A stretch of 32,597 nucleotides of DNA from Haloparvum sedimenti (GTDB taxonomy: Archaea > Halobacteriota > Halobacteria > Halobacteriales > Haloferacaceae). The translations under genes were made by a program, and so were the position numbers. Where the stretch lies: the NCBI RefSeq assembly GCF_001462205.1, contig NZ_LKIR01000127.1, forward strand, positions 105,551-138,147. Direction: 5' to 3'. The notes beneath the pieces were generated by a model. That model searched no databases, was not told the DNA's origin, and was given only the letters and a program-made list of their open reading frames with translations. Shown here in pieces: positions 24,489 through 32,578 of the stretch. The first letter of the stretch is position 1. Every line of letters starts with the position of its first letter.

Positions 24489-27400
24489 ATGCCAGAGGGG
24501 AGCGCCGGCGGGGCCGCTGACGGGCAGCAGGCCGCCGAGACGGAGGCCGAAGCTCGCTCGGAGACCGCCGGTGCGGAGGACGGACTGGACGCGTTCACGC
24601 ACCTCGGGCCGACGGTCCGGGAGGCGCTCTCGGAGCGCGGCTTCGCGACGCCCACGGAGCCGCAGCGCCGGGCGATCCCCCCGATAGCGGCGGGTCGGAA
24701 CGCGCTCGTGCTGGCGCCGACCGGGACCGGAAAGACCGAGACGGCGATGCTGCCGGTGTTCGACGCGCTCGTGAGGGCTCGCGAGACGCCCACGGGCGCG
24801 CCGCGGGAGGGGATCTCCGCGCTGTACATCACTCCGCTCCGCGCGCTCAATCGTGACATGATGGACCGGCTGGAGTGGTGGGGCGACTACCTCGACCTCG
24901 AGGTGGCGGTCAGACACGGCGACACGACGCAGTACGAGCGGTCGAAGCAGGCCGACGACCCGCCGGACGTGCTGATCACCACGCCCGAGAGCCTGCAGGC
25001 GATCCTCACCGGATCGAAGATGCGGCAGGCGCTCGCGGACGTGGCGCATCTCGTCGTCGACGAGGTCCACGAACTCGCCTCCGCGAAGCGGGGGGCACAG
25101 CTGACCGTCGGCATGGAGCGCCTCCGCGAGGTCGCGGGCCCCTACCAGCGGATCGGCCTCTCCGCGACGGTGGGGTCGCCCGAGGAAGTCGGGCGATTTC
25201 TGGTTGGCTGCGGGAAGCGGGACCCCTCGCGTGAGGGCGACCGCCAGTTCGAGATCGTGGAGGTCGCGGCCGGCACGCGCGTCGACTTCTCGGTGGTCGA
25301 ACCCGAGATCACCGACGCCGACGACCGGCTCGCGGGCGAGTTGGCGACGACCGAGGAGATCGCCAGCCACGTCCGCGCGATCAGGGAGATCGTCGCGGCC
25401 CACGAGTCGACGCTGATCTTCGTCAACACGCGACAGACCGCGGAGGCGCTCGGCTCGCGGTTCAAGACGCTCGCGGAGGGGGGAAGCGGCAGGTCCGGCG
25501 TCGGTGACGACGGCGAACCCGTCGACATCGGCATCCACCACGGCTCGCTCTCCACCGAGGCGCGCGTCGACGTGGAGGACCGCTTCAAGAGCGGCGACCT
25601 CGACGGACTGGTCTGTACCTCCTCGATGGAACTCGGGATCGACGTGGGACGCGTCGACCACGTCGTCCAGTACGGGAGCCCGCGCGAGGTCGCCCGGCTG
25701 CTCCAGCGGGTCGGACGTGCGGGCCACCGCCGCGACCTCGTCTCGGAGGGGACCGTGGTCGCGAGCGGCGACGACGACGTGCTGGAGTCGCTGGCCATCG
25801 CCCGGCGCGCTGAGGAGGGTCTGGTGGAGCCGGCCAGCATCCACCACGGGAGCCTCGACACGGTCGCGAACCAGGTCGTCGGCGTCGTGATGGACTTCAG
25901 CGAGGTCCACGCGCGGAAGGCCTACGAGGTCGTGACGAACGCCTACCCCTTCCGGGACCTCTCTGAGCCGGCGTTCCAGGAGGTCGTCCGGGAGCTGTCG
26001 AGCAATCGCCTGCTGTGGCTCGACGAGGAGACGGACACCTTGGAGAAGTCCGGCGGGACGTGGCAGTACTTCTACGCCAACCTCTCGATGATCCCCGACG
26101 AGTCGACCTACGACGTTCACGACCTCTCCTCGCGGTCGCGGATCGGGACGCTCGACGAACGGTTCGTCCTCAACTTCGCCGGCCCGGGCGAGACGTTCGT
26201 CCAGCGCGGCGAGATGTGGCGGATCAACGACATCGACGAGGAGGAGGAGCGCGTCAACGTCTCGCCGGTGGAGGACCCCGCCGGCGAGGTGCCCTCGTGG
26301 ACCGGCTCGGAGATCCCCGTCCCGAAGCCCGTCGCGGCCGAGGTCGGCCGGCTACGAGGGGAGGTCGCGGAGCGCCTCGCGGACGGGACCCCCCGGTCGG
26401 CGGTCGCGCGCGGGTTGACCGAGCGCTACCCGACGGACGCAGGGACGGCGGCGGCCGCGCTGGAGTCCGTCGAGGACCACGCCGCCGCGGGCCACCCCGT
26501 GCCGACGGACGAGCGCATCGTCGTCGAGTCGCTCGGGCGCTCGCTCGTGGTCAACGCCGCGTTCGGCCACGAGGTGAACGAGACGCTCGCGCGCTTGCTG
26601 TCGGCGCTGATCGGTCAGCGCACCGGCTCCTCCGTGGGGATGGACGTGGACCCCTATCGGATCGAGCTGGAGGTCCCGCCGGACGTGGGTCCCGGCGTCG
26701 TCATGGAGGTGCTGGAGGAGACGGAGCCGGCGCACCTGGAGTCGTACCTCGAACTCGCGGTGAAGAAGTCGGACGCGCTGAAGTTCACGCTCGCGCAGGT
26801 GGCCGCGAAGTTCGGCGCGCTCAAGCGCTACCGCGAGGGGCAGGGTCGATTCGGCGGCGACCGCCTACTCGCGGCGCTGGAGGACACCCCCGTCTACGAG
26901 GAGGCGGTCCGCGAGACGTTCCACACGGACCTCGCGGTCGACGCGACCGCAGCGGTTCTGGAGGCGGTCCAGTCCGGGGACATCGACCTCGTGGCCGCCC
27001 GCGAGCGGACGCCGCTCGGCTCGGCGGGCACCTCCTCCGGCCGCGAGTTCCTCGTGCCGGAGAACGCGGACGCCAGCGTCATCGAGGCCGTTCGCGAGCG
27101 CATCCGCGAGGACCGCGTGATCCTCTTCTGTCTCCACTGTCGGGACTGGACGCGGAAGACGAAGGTGCGCCGCGTCCGCGACCAGCCGGAGTGCCCGGAG
27201 TGCGGGTCGACCCGCATCGCGGCGCTCAACCCGTGGGACGAGGAGGCGGTGAAGGCGGTCAGGGCCGAGGAGAAGGACGAGGACCAGGAGAAGCTCACGA
27301 AGCGCGCGTTCCGCTCCGCGAGTCTGGTGCAGACCCACGGCAAGCGTGCGGTGATCGCGCTCGCGGCCCGCGGCGTCGGTCCGGAAAACGCCGCCCGAAT

Positions 27401-27494
27401 TATCAACAACCTCCGCGAGGACGAGGAGGAGTTCTACCGCGACATCCTCGGCCGCGAGCGGGAGTACGCGCGGACGCAGGCCTTCTGGGACTGA
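24489..27494 (+). CDS. lhr: Large helicase-related protein Lhr
   Basis: A 1001-residue superfamily 2 helicase. An acidic N-terminal tail (1-32) precedes the Q-motif-like FATPTEPQRRAIPPI. Walker A is APTGTGKT at 76-83, the DEVH box is at 191-194, and motif III is LSATVG. The second RecA domain has LIFVNTRQTAEAL, then VCTSSMELGIDVGRVDHVV and LLQRVGRAGHRRD (motif VI). The C-terminal Lhr winged-helix and beta-barrel region carries a four-cysteine zinc site, C881/C884 (CLHC) and C902/C905 (CPEC). Lhr enzymes unwind DNA and DNA:RNA forks in repair. It has its own TATA-like box, so it is probably independent of the RPA operon 72 nt upstream. Confidence 0.95.
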   Translation: MPEGSAGGAADGQQAAETEAEARSETAGAEDGLDAFTHLGPTVREALSERGFATPTEPQRRAIPPIAAGRNALVLAPTGTGKTETAMLPVFDALVRARETPTGAPREGISALYITPLRALNRDMMDRLEWWGDYLDLEVAVRHGDTTQYERSKQADDPPDVLITTPESLQAILTGSKMRQALADVAHLVVDEVHELASAKRGAQLTVGMERLREVAGPYQRIGLSATVGSPEEVGRFLVGCGKRDPSREGDRQFEIVEVAAGTRVDFSVVEPEITDADDRLAGELATTEEIASHVRAIREIVAAHESTLIFVNTRQTAEALGSRFKTLAEGGSGRSGVGDDGEPVDIGIHHGSLSTEARVDVEDRFKSGDLDGLVCTSSMELGIDVGRVDHVVQYGSPREVARLLQRVGRAGHRRDLVSEGTVVASGDDDVLESLAIARRAEEGLVEPASIHHGSLDTVANQVVGVVMDFSEVHARKAYEVVTNAYPFRDLSEPAFQEVVRELSSNRLLWLDEETDTLEKSGGTWQYFYANLSMIPDESTYDVHDLSSRSRIGTLDERFVLNFAGPGETFVQRGEMWRINDIDEEEERVNVSPVEDPAGEVPSWTGSEIPVPKPVAAEVGRLRGEVAERLADGTPRSAVARGLTERYPTDAGTAAAALESVEDHAAAGHPVPTDERIVVESLGRSLVVNAAFGHEVNETLARLLSALIGQRTGSSVGMDVDPYRIELEVPPDVGPGVVMEVLEETEPAHLESYLELAVKKSDALKFTLAQVAAKFGALKRYREGQGRFGGDRLLAALEDTPVYEEAVRETFHTDLAVDATAAVLEAVQSGDIDLVAARERTPLGSAGTSSGREFLVPENADASVIEAVRERIREDRVILFCLHCRDWTRKTKVRRVRDQPECPECGSTRIAALNPWDEEAVKAVRAEEKDEDQEKLTKRAFRSASLVQTHGKRAVIALAARGVGPENAARIINNLREDEEEFYRDILGREREYARTQAFWD

Positions 27495-27501
27495 GGAGGC
27501 G

Positions 27502-27515
27502 ATTGCGGCGGCAAT
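27502..27515 (+). terminator. Small hairpin just after lhr
   Basis: Perfect 5-bp stem attgc/gcaat with loop ggcg, beginning 8 nt after the lhr stop. No T-run follows directly, so a role in termination or 3' end stability is a guess. Confidence 0.25.
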
Positions 27516-27577
27516 TCGTCCGGATCGGGGTGCCGGCTACCCCGTTCAGTGCGGCGCCGCAGTGCCGACCCGCTCGG

Positions 27578-27742
27578 CGACCGCACAGCACTGCATGCCT
27601 CATCCCTCCCCAGCCTCGGCCGCGAGCCGGGCGCGGAACCGCACCGCATCGCGCCCGGGCGCGGCCTCCCTCGCGCGCGAGAAACGCGCGCGCCGACCGC
27701 ATCAGTACCGCACTACTGCACCGATACCGCCACAGCACCGCT
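27578..27742 (+). repeat. Core of intergenic hairpin element, copy B
   Basis: Parts in the same order as copy A: ccgcacagca; cctccccagcctcggc (27605-27620, identical to A); hairpin I with inner stem ccgggcgcg/cgcgcccgg (27627-27635/27650-27658) and outer stem ggccgc/gcggcc (27618-27623/27661-27666) around the loop gaaccgcaccgcat; linker tccctcgcgcg; hairpin II cgcgcgcg/cgcgcgcg (27672-27679/27685-27692) with loop agaaa; then ccgaccgcatc and a tail with cacagcaccgc. It fills most of the 342-nt gap between lhr and the stress-protein gene, where no protein is evident. Confidence 0.75.
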
Positions 27743-27804
27743 CTGGACAACCGGGGGGTCAGGGAGTGGTCGGGACTCCGAACCGATACATCACGATCCC
27801 ACAC

Positions 27805-27811
27805 GTTTTTA
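27805..27811 (+). promoter_or_regulatory. TATA-like box of the universal stress protein gene
   Basis: Reads gttttta, centred about 29 nt before the ATG at 27837. The same T-run could also end a transcript from element B. Confidence 0.5.
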
Positions 27812-27836
27812 CAGTCCGTGGGAAATTGCGCGCCAT

Positions 27837-28283
27837 ATGGATCACGCACTCGCGGTCGTCGGCCCCACGGAGAAGTCGAAGGAACTCGTGCGCGAGGCGG
27901 GAGAACTCGCCGCGGGCGTCGACGCGAAGCTGACGCTGCTGTACGGGACCACCGAGGAGGAGTACAACGACCAGCGCGTCGAACTCGAGGAGATCTCCAA
28001 CTACGAGGCCTCCTACAGCGTGACGCAGGCGATGCAGGGCGCGAAGAACTACGCCGCGGACGTGGGCCGCGAGGTGCTCGACGACCTCGACGTGGAGTGG
28101 GAGGCCCACGGCGCCATCGGCGACATGGGGGAGACGGTGCTGACCGAGGCCGACCGCTACGGCTGCGACCACGTCTTCGTCACCGGACAGAAGCGCTCAC
28201 CGACGGGGAAGGCCATCTTCGGCGACGAGACGCAGCGGATCGTCCTCGACTTCGACGGCCCCGTGACGGTCCTGACAGTCTGA
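27837..28283 (+). CDS. Universal stress protein (UspA family)
   Basis: A 148-residue UspA-fold protein. It has the N-terminal strand DHALAVVGPTEKSKELVREA, a central helix (SVTQAMQGAKNYAADVGREV) and the C-terminal nucleotide-loop region CDHVFVTGQKRSPTGKAIFG followed by DETQRIVLDFDGPVTVLTV. The GxxxSxxGKxxxG loop keeps the spacing used to bind ATP, so it may be an ATP-binding member. Haloarchaea have many such paralogues; no specific stress role can be assigned. The open frame runs back into element B, but composition and the TATA box fix the start at 27837. Confidence 0.92.
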   Translation: MDHALAVVGPTEKSKELVREAGELAAGVDAKLTLLYGTTEEEYNDQRVELEEISNYEASYSVTQAMQGAKNYAADVGREVLDDLDVEWEAHGAIGDMGETVLTEADRYGCDHVFVTGQKRSPTGKAIFGDETQRIVLDFDGPVTVLTV

Positions 28284-28314
28284 TCCGGTTATCACCGCGG
28301 AGGATCGGCCCGTG

Positions 28315-28323
28315 TAATTTAAG
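28315..28323 (+). promoter_or_regulatory. TATA-like box of the coiled-coil protein gene
   Basis: Reads taatttaag, centred about 28 nt before the ATG at 28348. Confidence 0.65.
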
Positions 28324-28347
28324 TTAGTCGTCGCGAACCGGTGGTCC

Positions 28348-30009
28348 ATGAGCGACCCGACGACCGACGACGCGGCCGTGTCCGTCGAGGACGGGGACAT
28401 CAGGGTCTCGAAGTCCTTCTCGAACGACGAGTTCCCGGTCCCTGCAGTGGTGTTCGAGATAGCTTCGGACCGCGAGGACCCCGCCCGGCTCCGGATCGTG
28501 GACGACATTCCGGAGTCGTTCCCGATGGACCGCGTTGGGTTCCACCCCGACTACGAGAGCGAGGACTGGACCGCCTACAACGATCACCGCGTCGAGTTCG
28601 AGCGCGTGTTCGAACCGGGCGAGACGCTGACGACGGTGTACGGAATCCGGGACGACGACCCGGACACCGACGCGTTCCTCGGCGTTCCCACCGTGGAGAC
28701 GGCGCGCGAGGGCGAGGAGATGGACGACGTGCTCGGCGCGGACGGCGCGGAAGTCGTCCGCGACGTGCTCGGCGGCGAGCGGTCCTCGCTCCCGGGCATG
28801 GACGAACCCGAACAGGAACCCGACACCGGCGGGGCCGCCGAGGACACCGGCGGAACCGGTGCGTCACAGGACGCCGTGGCGGCGGCCGCGGACCCCGCGG
28901 AGGCGGCCGACCCGCTAGACGGGCTCGACGCTCCGGATCCGGACGAGTCCGCCGAACCCGCCGAGTCCGCCGAACCCGCCGAGTCCGCCGAACCCGCCGA
29001 GTCCGCCGAACCCGCCGAGTCCGCCGAACCCGCTGAACCGGTCGTGACGGGCGCGGACGGGGAGCCGGACGGGACGGAACCGGCCGACTCCGTCGCCCCG
29101 GACATCGGCGTCGACGAACTGCGGTCCGCCGAGCCGCAGACCGACGAGACCGAGTCCGCCGACCCTCGTCCCGTCCCGGACGAGGCGACCGCGGCGGTCA
29201 CCCCGCACGACACCCGGGTCGAGAAACCGCAGCCCGGCGAGTCCGGAGGCGCGGAAGCCGACGACGCGGCGTCGGAGCCGGATGCTGAAGACGCGACAGG
29301 CGACGCGACGGACGACCGGCCGGACGCGGCGGGCGACGAGGGCGATGGGGACGACACGGCCCCGGTGACGGAAACCGGGGGAGTCGCGGCGGCGCTGGCC
29401 GCGGAGATCCGCTCCGGCGAGGTCGACGAGGAAGATCTCGACGTGTTACAGAAGGAACTCGACCTCGGCACGCCGAACAGCGTCGATGTCCGGATCAGCC
29501 GGGTACAGTCCCGGCTCGGCGACCTCGCGGCGTACGTGGAGGCGCTCCAGACGTTCATCGACGAGGAGGGGACCGCCGACGGCGTCCTCGCGGAGATCCA
29601 AGCCGAGATCGACGACCTCGACGACGCGGTCGGGGACCTCAGCGTCCGGGCCGAGCGGGCCGACTCCGAGCGGGAGGGGCTCGCGGACGACGTGGCTGAC
29701 GTCGAGGAGTTCGTCGAGAGCGTGCGCGATGAGGTGTCCGCGCTCGCCGACGACCTCGAGACGACCGACGACCGCGTCGACGCGGTCCAGGACCACGCGG
29801 AGACGATCGACGACGAACTCGGCGACGTGTGGGACGACATCGCCGAAGTTGACGCCCGGCTCGTCGAGGTCGAGGAGGCCGTCGAGGACACCGTGGGCGA
29901 CAGCGAGGTGTCTCTCGAGGAACTGGAGGGGGAGATAGCCCGCATCGACGAGGAGCTCGAGGAGCTCGAGGAGTTCCGCGAGCGACTCAGCGACGCGTTC
30001 GGCGCCTGA
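28348..30009 (+). CDS. Uncharacterised three-part protein with C-terminal coiled coil
   Basis: A 553-residue acidic protein that I do not recognise. Residues about 10-105 form a beta-rich domain (VSKSFSNDEFPVPAVVFEIA, FERVFEPGETLTTVYGI) that looks immunoglobulin-like. Residues 125-355 are low-complexity Asp/Glu/Pro/Ala linker including five tandem ESAEPA units at 200-229. Residues about 365-550 are a long heptad-rich coiled coil (VRISRVQSRLGDLAAYVEAL, EELEELEEFRERLSDAF). There is no signal peptide or membrane helix. The layout suggests a scaffold or oligomeric adaptor. The HisG-like gene follows 74 nt downstream under its own promoter. Confidence 0.85.
   Translation: MSDPTTDDAAVSVEDGDIRVSKSFSNDEFPVPAVVFEIASDREDPARLRIVDDIPESFPMDRVGFHPDYESEDWTAYNDHRVEFERVFEPGETLTTVYGIRDDDPDTDAFLGVPTVETAREGEEMDDVLGADGAEVVRDVLGGERSSLPGMDEPEQEPDTGGAAEDTGGTGASQDAVAAAADPAEAADPLDGLDAPDPDESAEPAESAEPAESAEPAESAEPAESAEPAEPVVTGADGEPDGTEPADSVAPDIGVDELRSAEPQTDETESADPRPVPDEATAAVTPHDTRVEKPQPGESGGAEADDAASEPDAEDATGDATDDRPDAAGDEGDGDDTAPVTETGGVAAALAAEIRSGEVDEEDLDVLQKELDLGTPNSVDVRISRVQSRLGDLAAYVEALQTFIDEEGTADGVLAEIQAEIDDLDDAVGDLSVRAERADSEREGLADDVADVEEFVESVRDEVSALADDLETTDDRVDAVQDHAETIDDELGDVWDDIAEVDARLVEVEEAVEDTVGDSEVSLEELEGEIARIDEELEELEEFRERLSDAFGA
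28945..29034 (+). repeat. Five tandem 18-bp repeats within the coiled-coil gene
   Basis: Five units of gagtccgccgaacccgcc starting at 28945, 28963, 28981, 28999 and 29017; only the last base of the last unit differs. Each encodes ESAEPA. The near identity at the DNA level indicates recent expansion by slippage or recombination. Confidence 0.95.
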
Positions 30010-30054
30010 ACCTCACGACCCGGTCTGCTCGGTAGCACGCCGGAAACGCAACCC

Positions 30055-30062
30055 GTTTTACC
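30055..30062 (+). promoter_or_regulatory. TATA-like box of the HisG-like gene
   Basis: Reads gttttacc, centred about 26 nt before the ATG at 30084. Confidence 0.55.
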
Positions 30063-30083
30063 CGCGCTCCCTGAACGTCGCCA

Positions 30084-30980
30084 ATGACTACGCCGGTTCC
30101 GGTCGCCGTCCCGCGCAAGGGCCGACCGCTCGAAGCTGTGCTCGAGCGTCTCGCGCACGTCGGTGACGCGGGGCCGCTCGCCGACGACGTGAGCAGCACG
30201 CTCCGCTACGAAAAGGCCGTCACGAAGGACGACCTGGATGCGGACCGCGGTCCCTACGAGCGGCTCGCGGACTACTCTGACCACGAAGCCCCTGCCGCGC
30301 CCGAGTACACCCTACTGCGAGACGACCGCGACGGCAAGCCGCGCCGGATCGTCTTCGACGCCGCGACAGTCGAGATCGGCGACGTGCCGGTGAAACTCGT
30401 CGGTCGCGAGGAGCCGTTCCGCGCGCTCAGGACCCACGAGTTCGCGCTCGGGTTCGACTCCGCGGACCTGGTCCTCGAGGAGGTCGTCGGTATCGAACGG
30501 GAGGGAATTGCCGAGCTCGCCGACATCAACCGCCGGATAGACCCCCGAGACACGGACGTTCGAGTCGTCACGGGCCTCGGCGACACCGTCTACCACACGC
30601 TGATGGCCACTCCGAACGTGCTCCCGTCCGGGACCGACCTCGACCGCGCGTTCGTCGCCGACTACGAGGGTCCGCTCTGTATCTCTCCCCGGTACGAGCG
30701 GTTGGTGACGGCCGTCCTCGGAACCGACGCGCTCGCGGACGTCGACTTCACGTACCCCGACCCCGACCAGGAGGAGGAGGCAGCCATCGCGGAGACGGGC
30801 CTCGGCGTCTACCTCACCGTGACGGGCTCGACCGCGCGCGACCACGGCCTCGTCCTCGGTGAGCACCTGTTCCCGAGCGAAACGGTGCTCATGGAGAACC
30901 GCGCCGAAGCCGATCCGTCGGTCGAGCGCGTCCGCGAACTACTCGTCGGCCCCGACCTCGAGTCGGCGCTTACGGTCTGA
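30084..30980 (+). CDS. Divergent HisG-like (ATP phosphoribosyltransferase-fold) protein
   Basis: A 298-residue soluble protein whose landmarks follow the HisG catalytic domain. The N-terminal PVAVPRKGRPLEAVLERL (KGR at 12-14) matches the opening strand and loop. ALGFDSADLVLEEVVGI around 121-137 corresponds to the DlGItG-type hinge region. LCISPRYERLVTAVLG recalls the ATKYPNL-type segment. VYLTVTGSTARDHGLVLGEH and FPSETVLMENR (242-272) match the PRPP-loop region, with TGSTA in place of TGTTL. It is too diverged to be the histidine enzyme and carries a large middle insertion (about 30-100). A paralogue of unknown substrate, or a ligand-binding protein, is possible. Confidence 0.8.
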   Translation: MTTPVPVAVPRKGRPLEAVLERLAHVGDAGPLADDVSSTLRYEKAVTKDDLDADRGPYERLADYSDHEAPAAPEYTLLRDDRDGKPRRIVFDAATVEIGDVPVKLVGREEPFRALRTHEFALGFDSADLVLEEVVGIEREGIAELADINRRIDPRDTDVRVVTGLGDTVYHTLMATPNVLPSGTDLDRAFVADYEGPLCISPRYERLVTAVLGTDALADVDFTYPDPDQEEEAAIAETGLGVYLTVTGSTARDHGLVLGEHLFPSETVLMENRAEADPSVERVRELLVGPDLESALTV

Positions 30981-31370
30981 GTCCCCGACATTCGACTGCG
31001 GACGCGGTGTGCGGTTCTGACGCCTGTTCTCGAGATCGGTCGCCGTCTCCTGTGGGACTTGTCGATCCGCCCGGCGATCCTGGCTCGAACACGGCGACCG
31101 ATACGAATGAATTAGGTATAGCGAGATGTGATTTATGTGTTCGCTGCTGGCCATTCCCGTCCTCGGAGAAGAAACGGAAAGACGGGAGAAATTTCGCCAT
31201 ATCGGTAATGGGTTTGTCCGGAATCGTCTCCAACGGGGGCTACCTCGGACCGGCTTCGAGGCCTTGCGAAGCCTGATCGCCGACCGACGCCGACTCGAGG
31301 CGCTGCCTGAACGCATCCAGTTCTCACGACCGCGTGCAGCTCCGAGACGGAACGGTTTCGAGTGTGTACC

Positions 31371-31450
31371 CTTCTCGGCGGAAGACGCCGAGAAGCGCGT
31401 TCACGCGCTCTCCTGCGGTTCTGTGTCGGGGTGAGGAGGGATTGCTCACC
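31371..31450. other. Cluster of three inverted repeats
   Basis: A perfect 10-bp stem cttctcggcg/cgccgagaag (31371-31380/31386-31395) with loop gaaga. It is followed at once by gcgcg/cgcgc (31395-31399/31404-31408) with loop ttca, and by ggtgag/ctcacc (31430-31435/31445-31450). They lie in apparently non-coding DNA and could be part of a structured RNA or a mobile-element remnant. Confidence 0.6.
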
Positions 31451-32120
31451 GGGGATACGTCCATCCGGCGTCAAAACCGCGTACGATCCGGATGCTTCCG
31501 CGGTCGTCTCACCGCTCGGCCGCGGTATCGGCTGCATCCGGGACCACGGGCCCGTCAGCCGTCGCCGGGTGCAGGGAATTCGTCGCTCGGGCTGGCGCGG
31601 CTCCGCGGCCGGCGCCGCGGCGACTCGCGGTCGCCGATCCGGCCGCCTCCTGTTCGAGACACCTGCATACCGCCGGAGTCGGAGTCCCGGAAGCCGTCGC
31701 TGCCGGGACGGTTCGTCGTCCGCCCGAACGGCCGTCCCGGCTCCGCGGTCGACATGGTCGGCCGGAGCTCACGTCGCAGCGCCGCCCGTGACTCTCGCGG
31801 GGAGGAGTCCGGTCGGATCTGCCAGGCGCCTGCCCGAGCCGCGGCCGTGTTCCACGCGAGTCGAGTCAGCGAACGACGGAGGTAAAGTGTAGGAAAGCAG
31901 ATAAATATGCCGAACGGGAAACACTCTTCGAGCGAGCGGCGGGACGAACCGGCGGCCGACAGCGAAATTTTTGACCGTTCTCTAAGAACGAAATCCACTT
32001 CGGCCATCGATTTATTATCCGATATTTTGGGACTATTTTGGCCGTTTGATGAGCATATTTTTCTAGATATGCGTAGTATAGCGGCTCTATTGTAGCGCTG
32101 GATATTTTGATAAAGTCTCT

Positions 32121-32140
32121 TATCCACTAGTGTGGGGATA
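32121..32140. promoter_or_regulatory. Imperfect palindrome upstream of the DUF5805 gene
   Basis: Reads tatccactagtgtggggata, with ccac/gtgg arms around tagt and tatcc/ggata at the ends. It lies 37 nt before the start of a ribbon-helix-helix protein and is a possible autoregulatory operator. A weak TATA-like gattagcg follows at 32145-32152. Confidence 0.4.
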
Positions 32141-32176
32141 GATTGATTAGCGGGGCGGTCAACCCTCGAATCACGA

Positions 32177-32578
32177 ATGTCGTCGGAACCGAACACCGAT
32201 AGAACGGCGGTGAAGACGTACGTACCGTCCTACCAAAAATCCGAGTGGAAACGGCACGCCGACGATCTCGACATGAGCCAGAGCGAGTTCGTGAGAACGA
32301 TGGTACAGGCCGGGAGACGGGGGTTCACGACGGGGGGCGAGAGTAACCCCGAGGAGGGCGACGAGGAAGGGTCGAACCCCGGGGGTAACGGCCTCGAAAG
32401 CCGGGTCGAATCCGTGTTATCTCGGAAGGGGCCGCTCTCGTGGGAGGATCTGCTCGACGCCCTCTCGGGTGACCTCGAGGAGCGACTGGAGAACGCGCTC
32501 GACGACCTCCAGTCCGAGGACCGCGTTCGGTACAGCGGCCGCGAGGGGGGATACGTCCTGACGGACGGTGAACGATGA
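32177..32578 (+). CDS. DUF5805-like ribbon-helix-helix DNA-binding protein
   Basis: A 133-residue protein. Residues about 10-48 fit a ribbon-helix-helix (CopG/Arc-type) domain: strand AVKTYVPSYQKSEWKRHADD with helix A, then MSQSEFVRTMVQAGRRGF as helix B. An acidic linker (50-75) leads to a winged-helix-like C-terminal part (PLSWEDLLDALSGDLEERLE, then DRVRYSGREGGYVLTDGE). In haloarchaea I know this as DUF5805, commonly encoded just upstream of a tyrosine recombinase in integrated elements. The ATGA overlap with the next gene agrees with that. It may control excision or transcription of the element. Confidence 0.85.
   Translation: MSSEPNTDRTAVKTYVPSYQKSEWKRHADDLDMSQSEFVRTMVQAGRRGFTTGGESNPEEGDEEGSNPGGNGLESRVESVLSRKGPLSWEDLLDALSGDLEERLENALDDLQSEDRVRYSGREGGYVLTDGER

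Larger units (their letters stand above)
30981..32176. other. 1.2-kb gap without a convincing gene, AT-rich at its right end
   Basis: Open frames here are short, overlap on both strands, and give Arg/Ser/Pro-rich products unlike the acidic proteins elsewhere. I therefore see no real gene. From about 31890 to 32165 the DNA turns strikingly AT-rich (for example gatattttg twice and agataaatatg), in contrast to the rest of the window. A cluster of hairpins lies at 31371-31450. A small frame 31907-32095 (62 codons) is possible but unsupported. The region may be decayed foreign DNA beside an integrated element. No tRNA was recognised in it. Confidence 0.6.

Noticed and set aside
27550-27561. Perfect palindrome tgcggcgccgca before element B
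   Set aside because: Short and made only of common GC words; no matching site before element A.
26015-28327. 770-codon plus-strand frame running from lhr through element B into the stress-protein gene
   Set aside because: It is a different frame of two real genes and is Arg/Gly-rich, unlike haloarchaeal proteins.
28945-29034. Regular repeats considered as a CRISPR array
   Set aside because: Units are 18 bp, directly adjacent without spacers, and in frame within a protein.
31050-31110. Possible tRNA (minus strand gttcgagcc resembling a T-loop)
   Set aside because: The flanking five bases do not pair and no acceptor or anticodon stem can be formed.
31907-32095. Possible 62-residue protein in the AT-rich stretch
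   Set aside because: Only the C-terminal half is hydrophobic, no family is recognised, and an AT-rich box overlaps the ATG itself, so transcription would start downstream of it.
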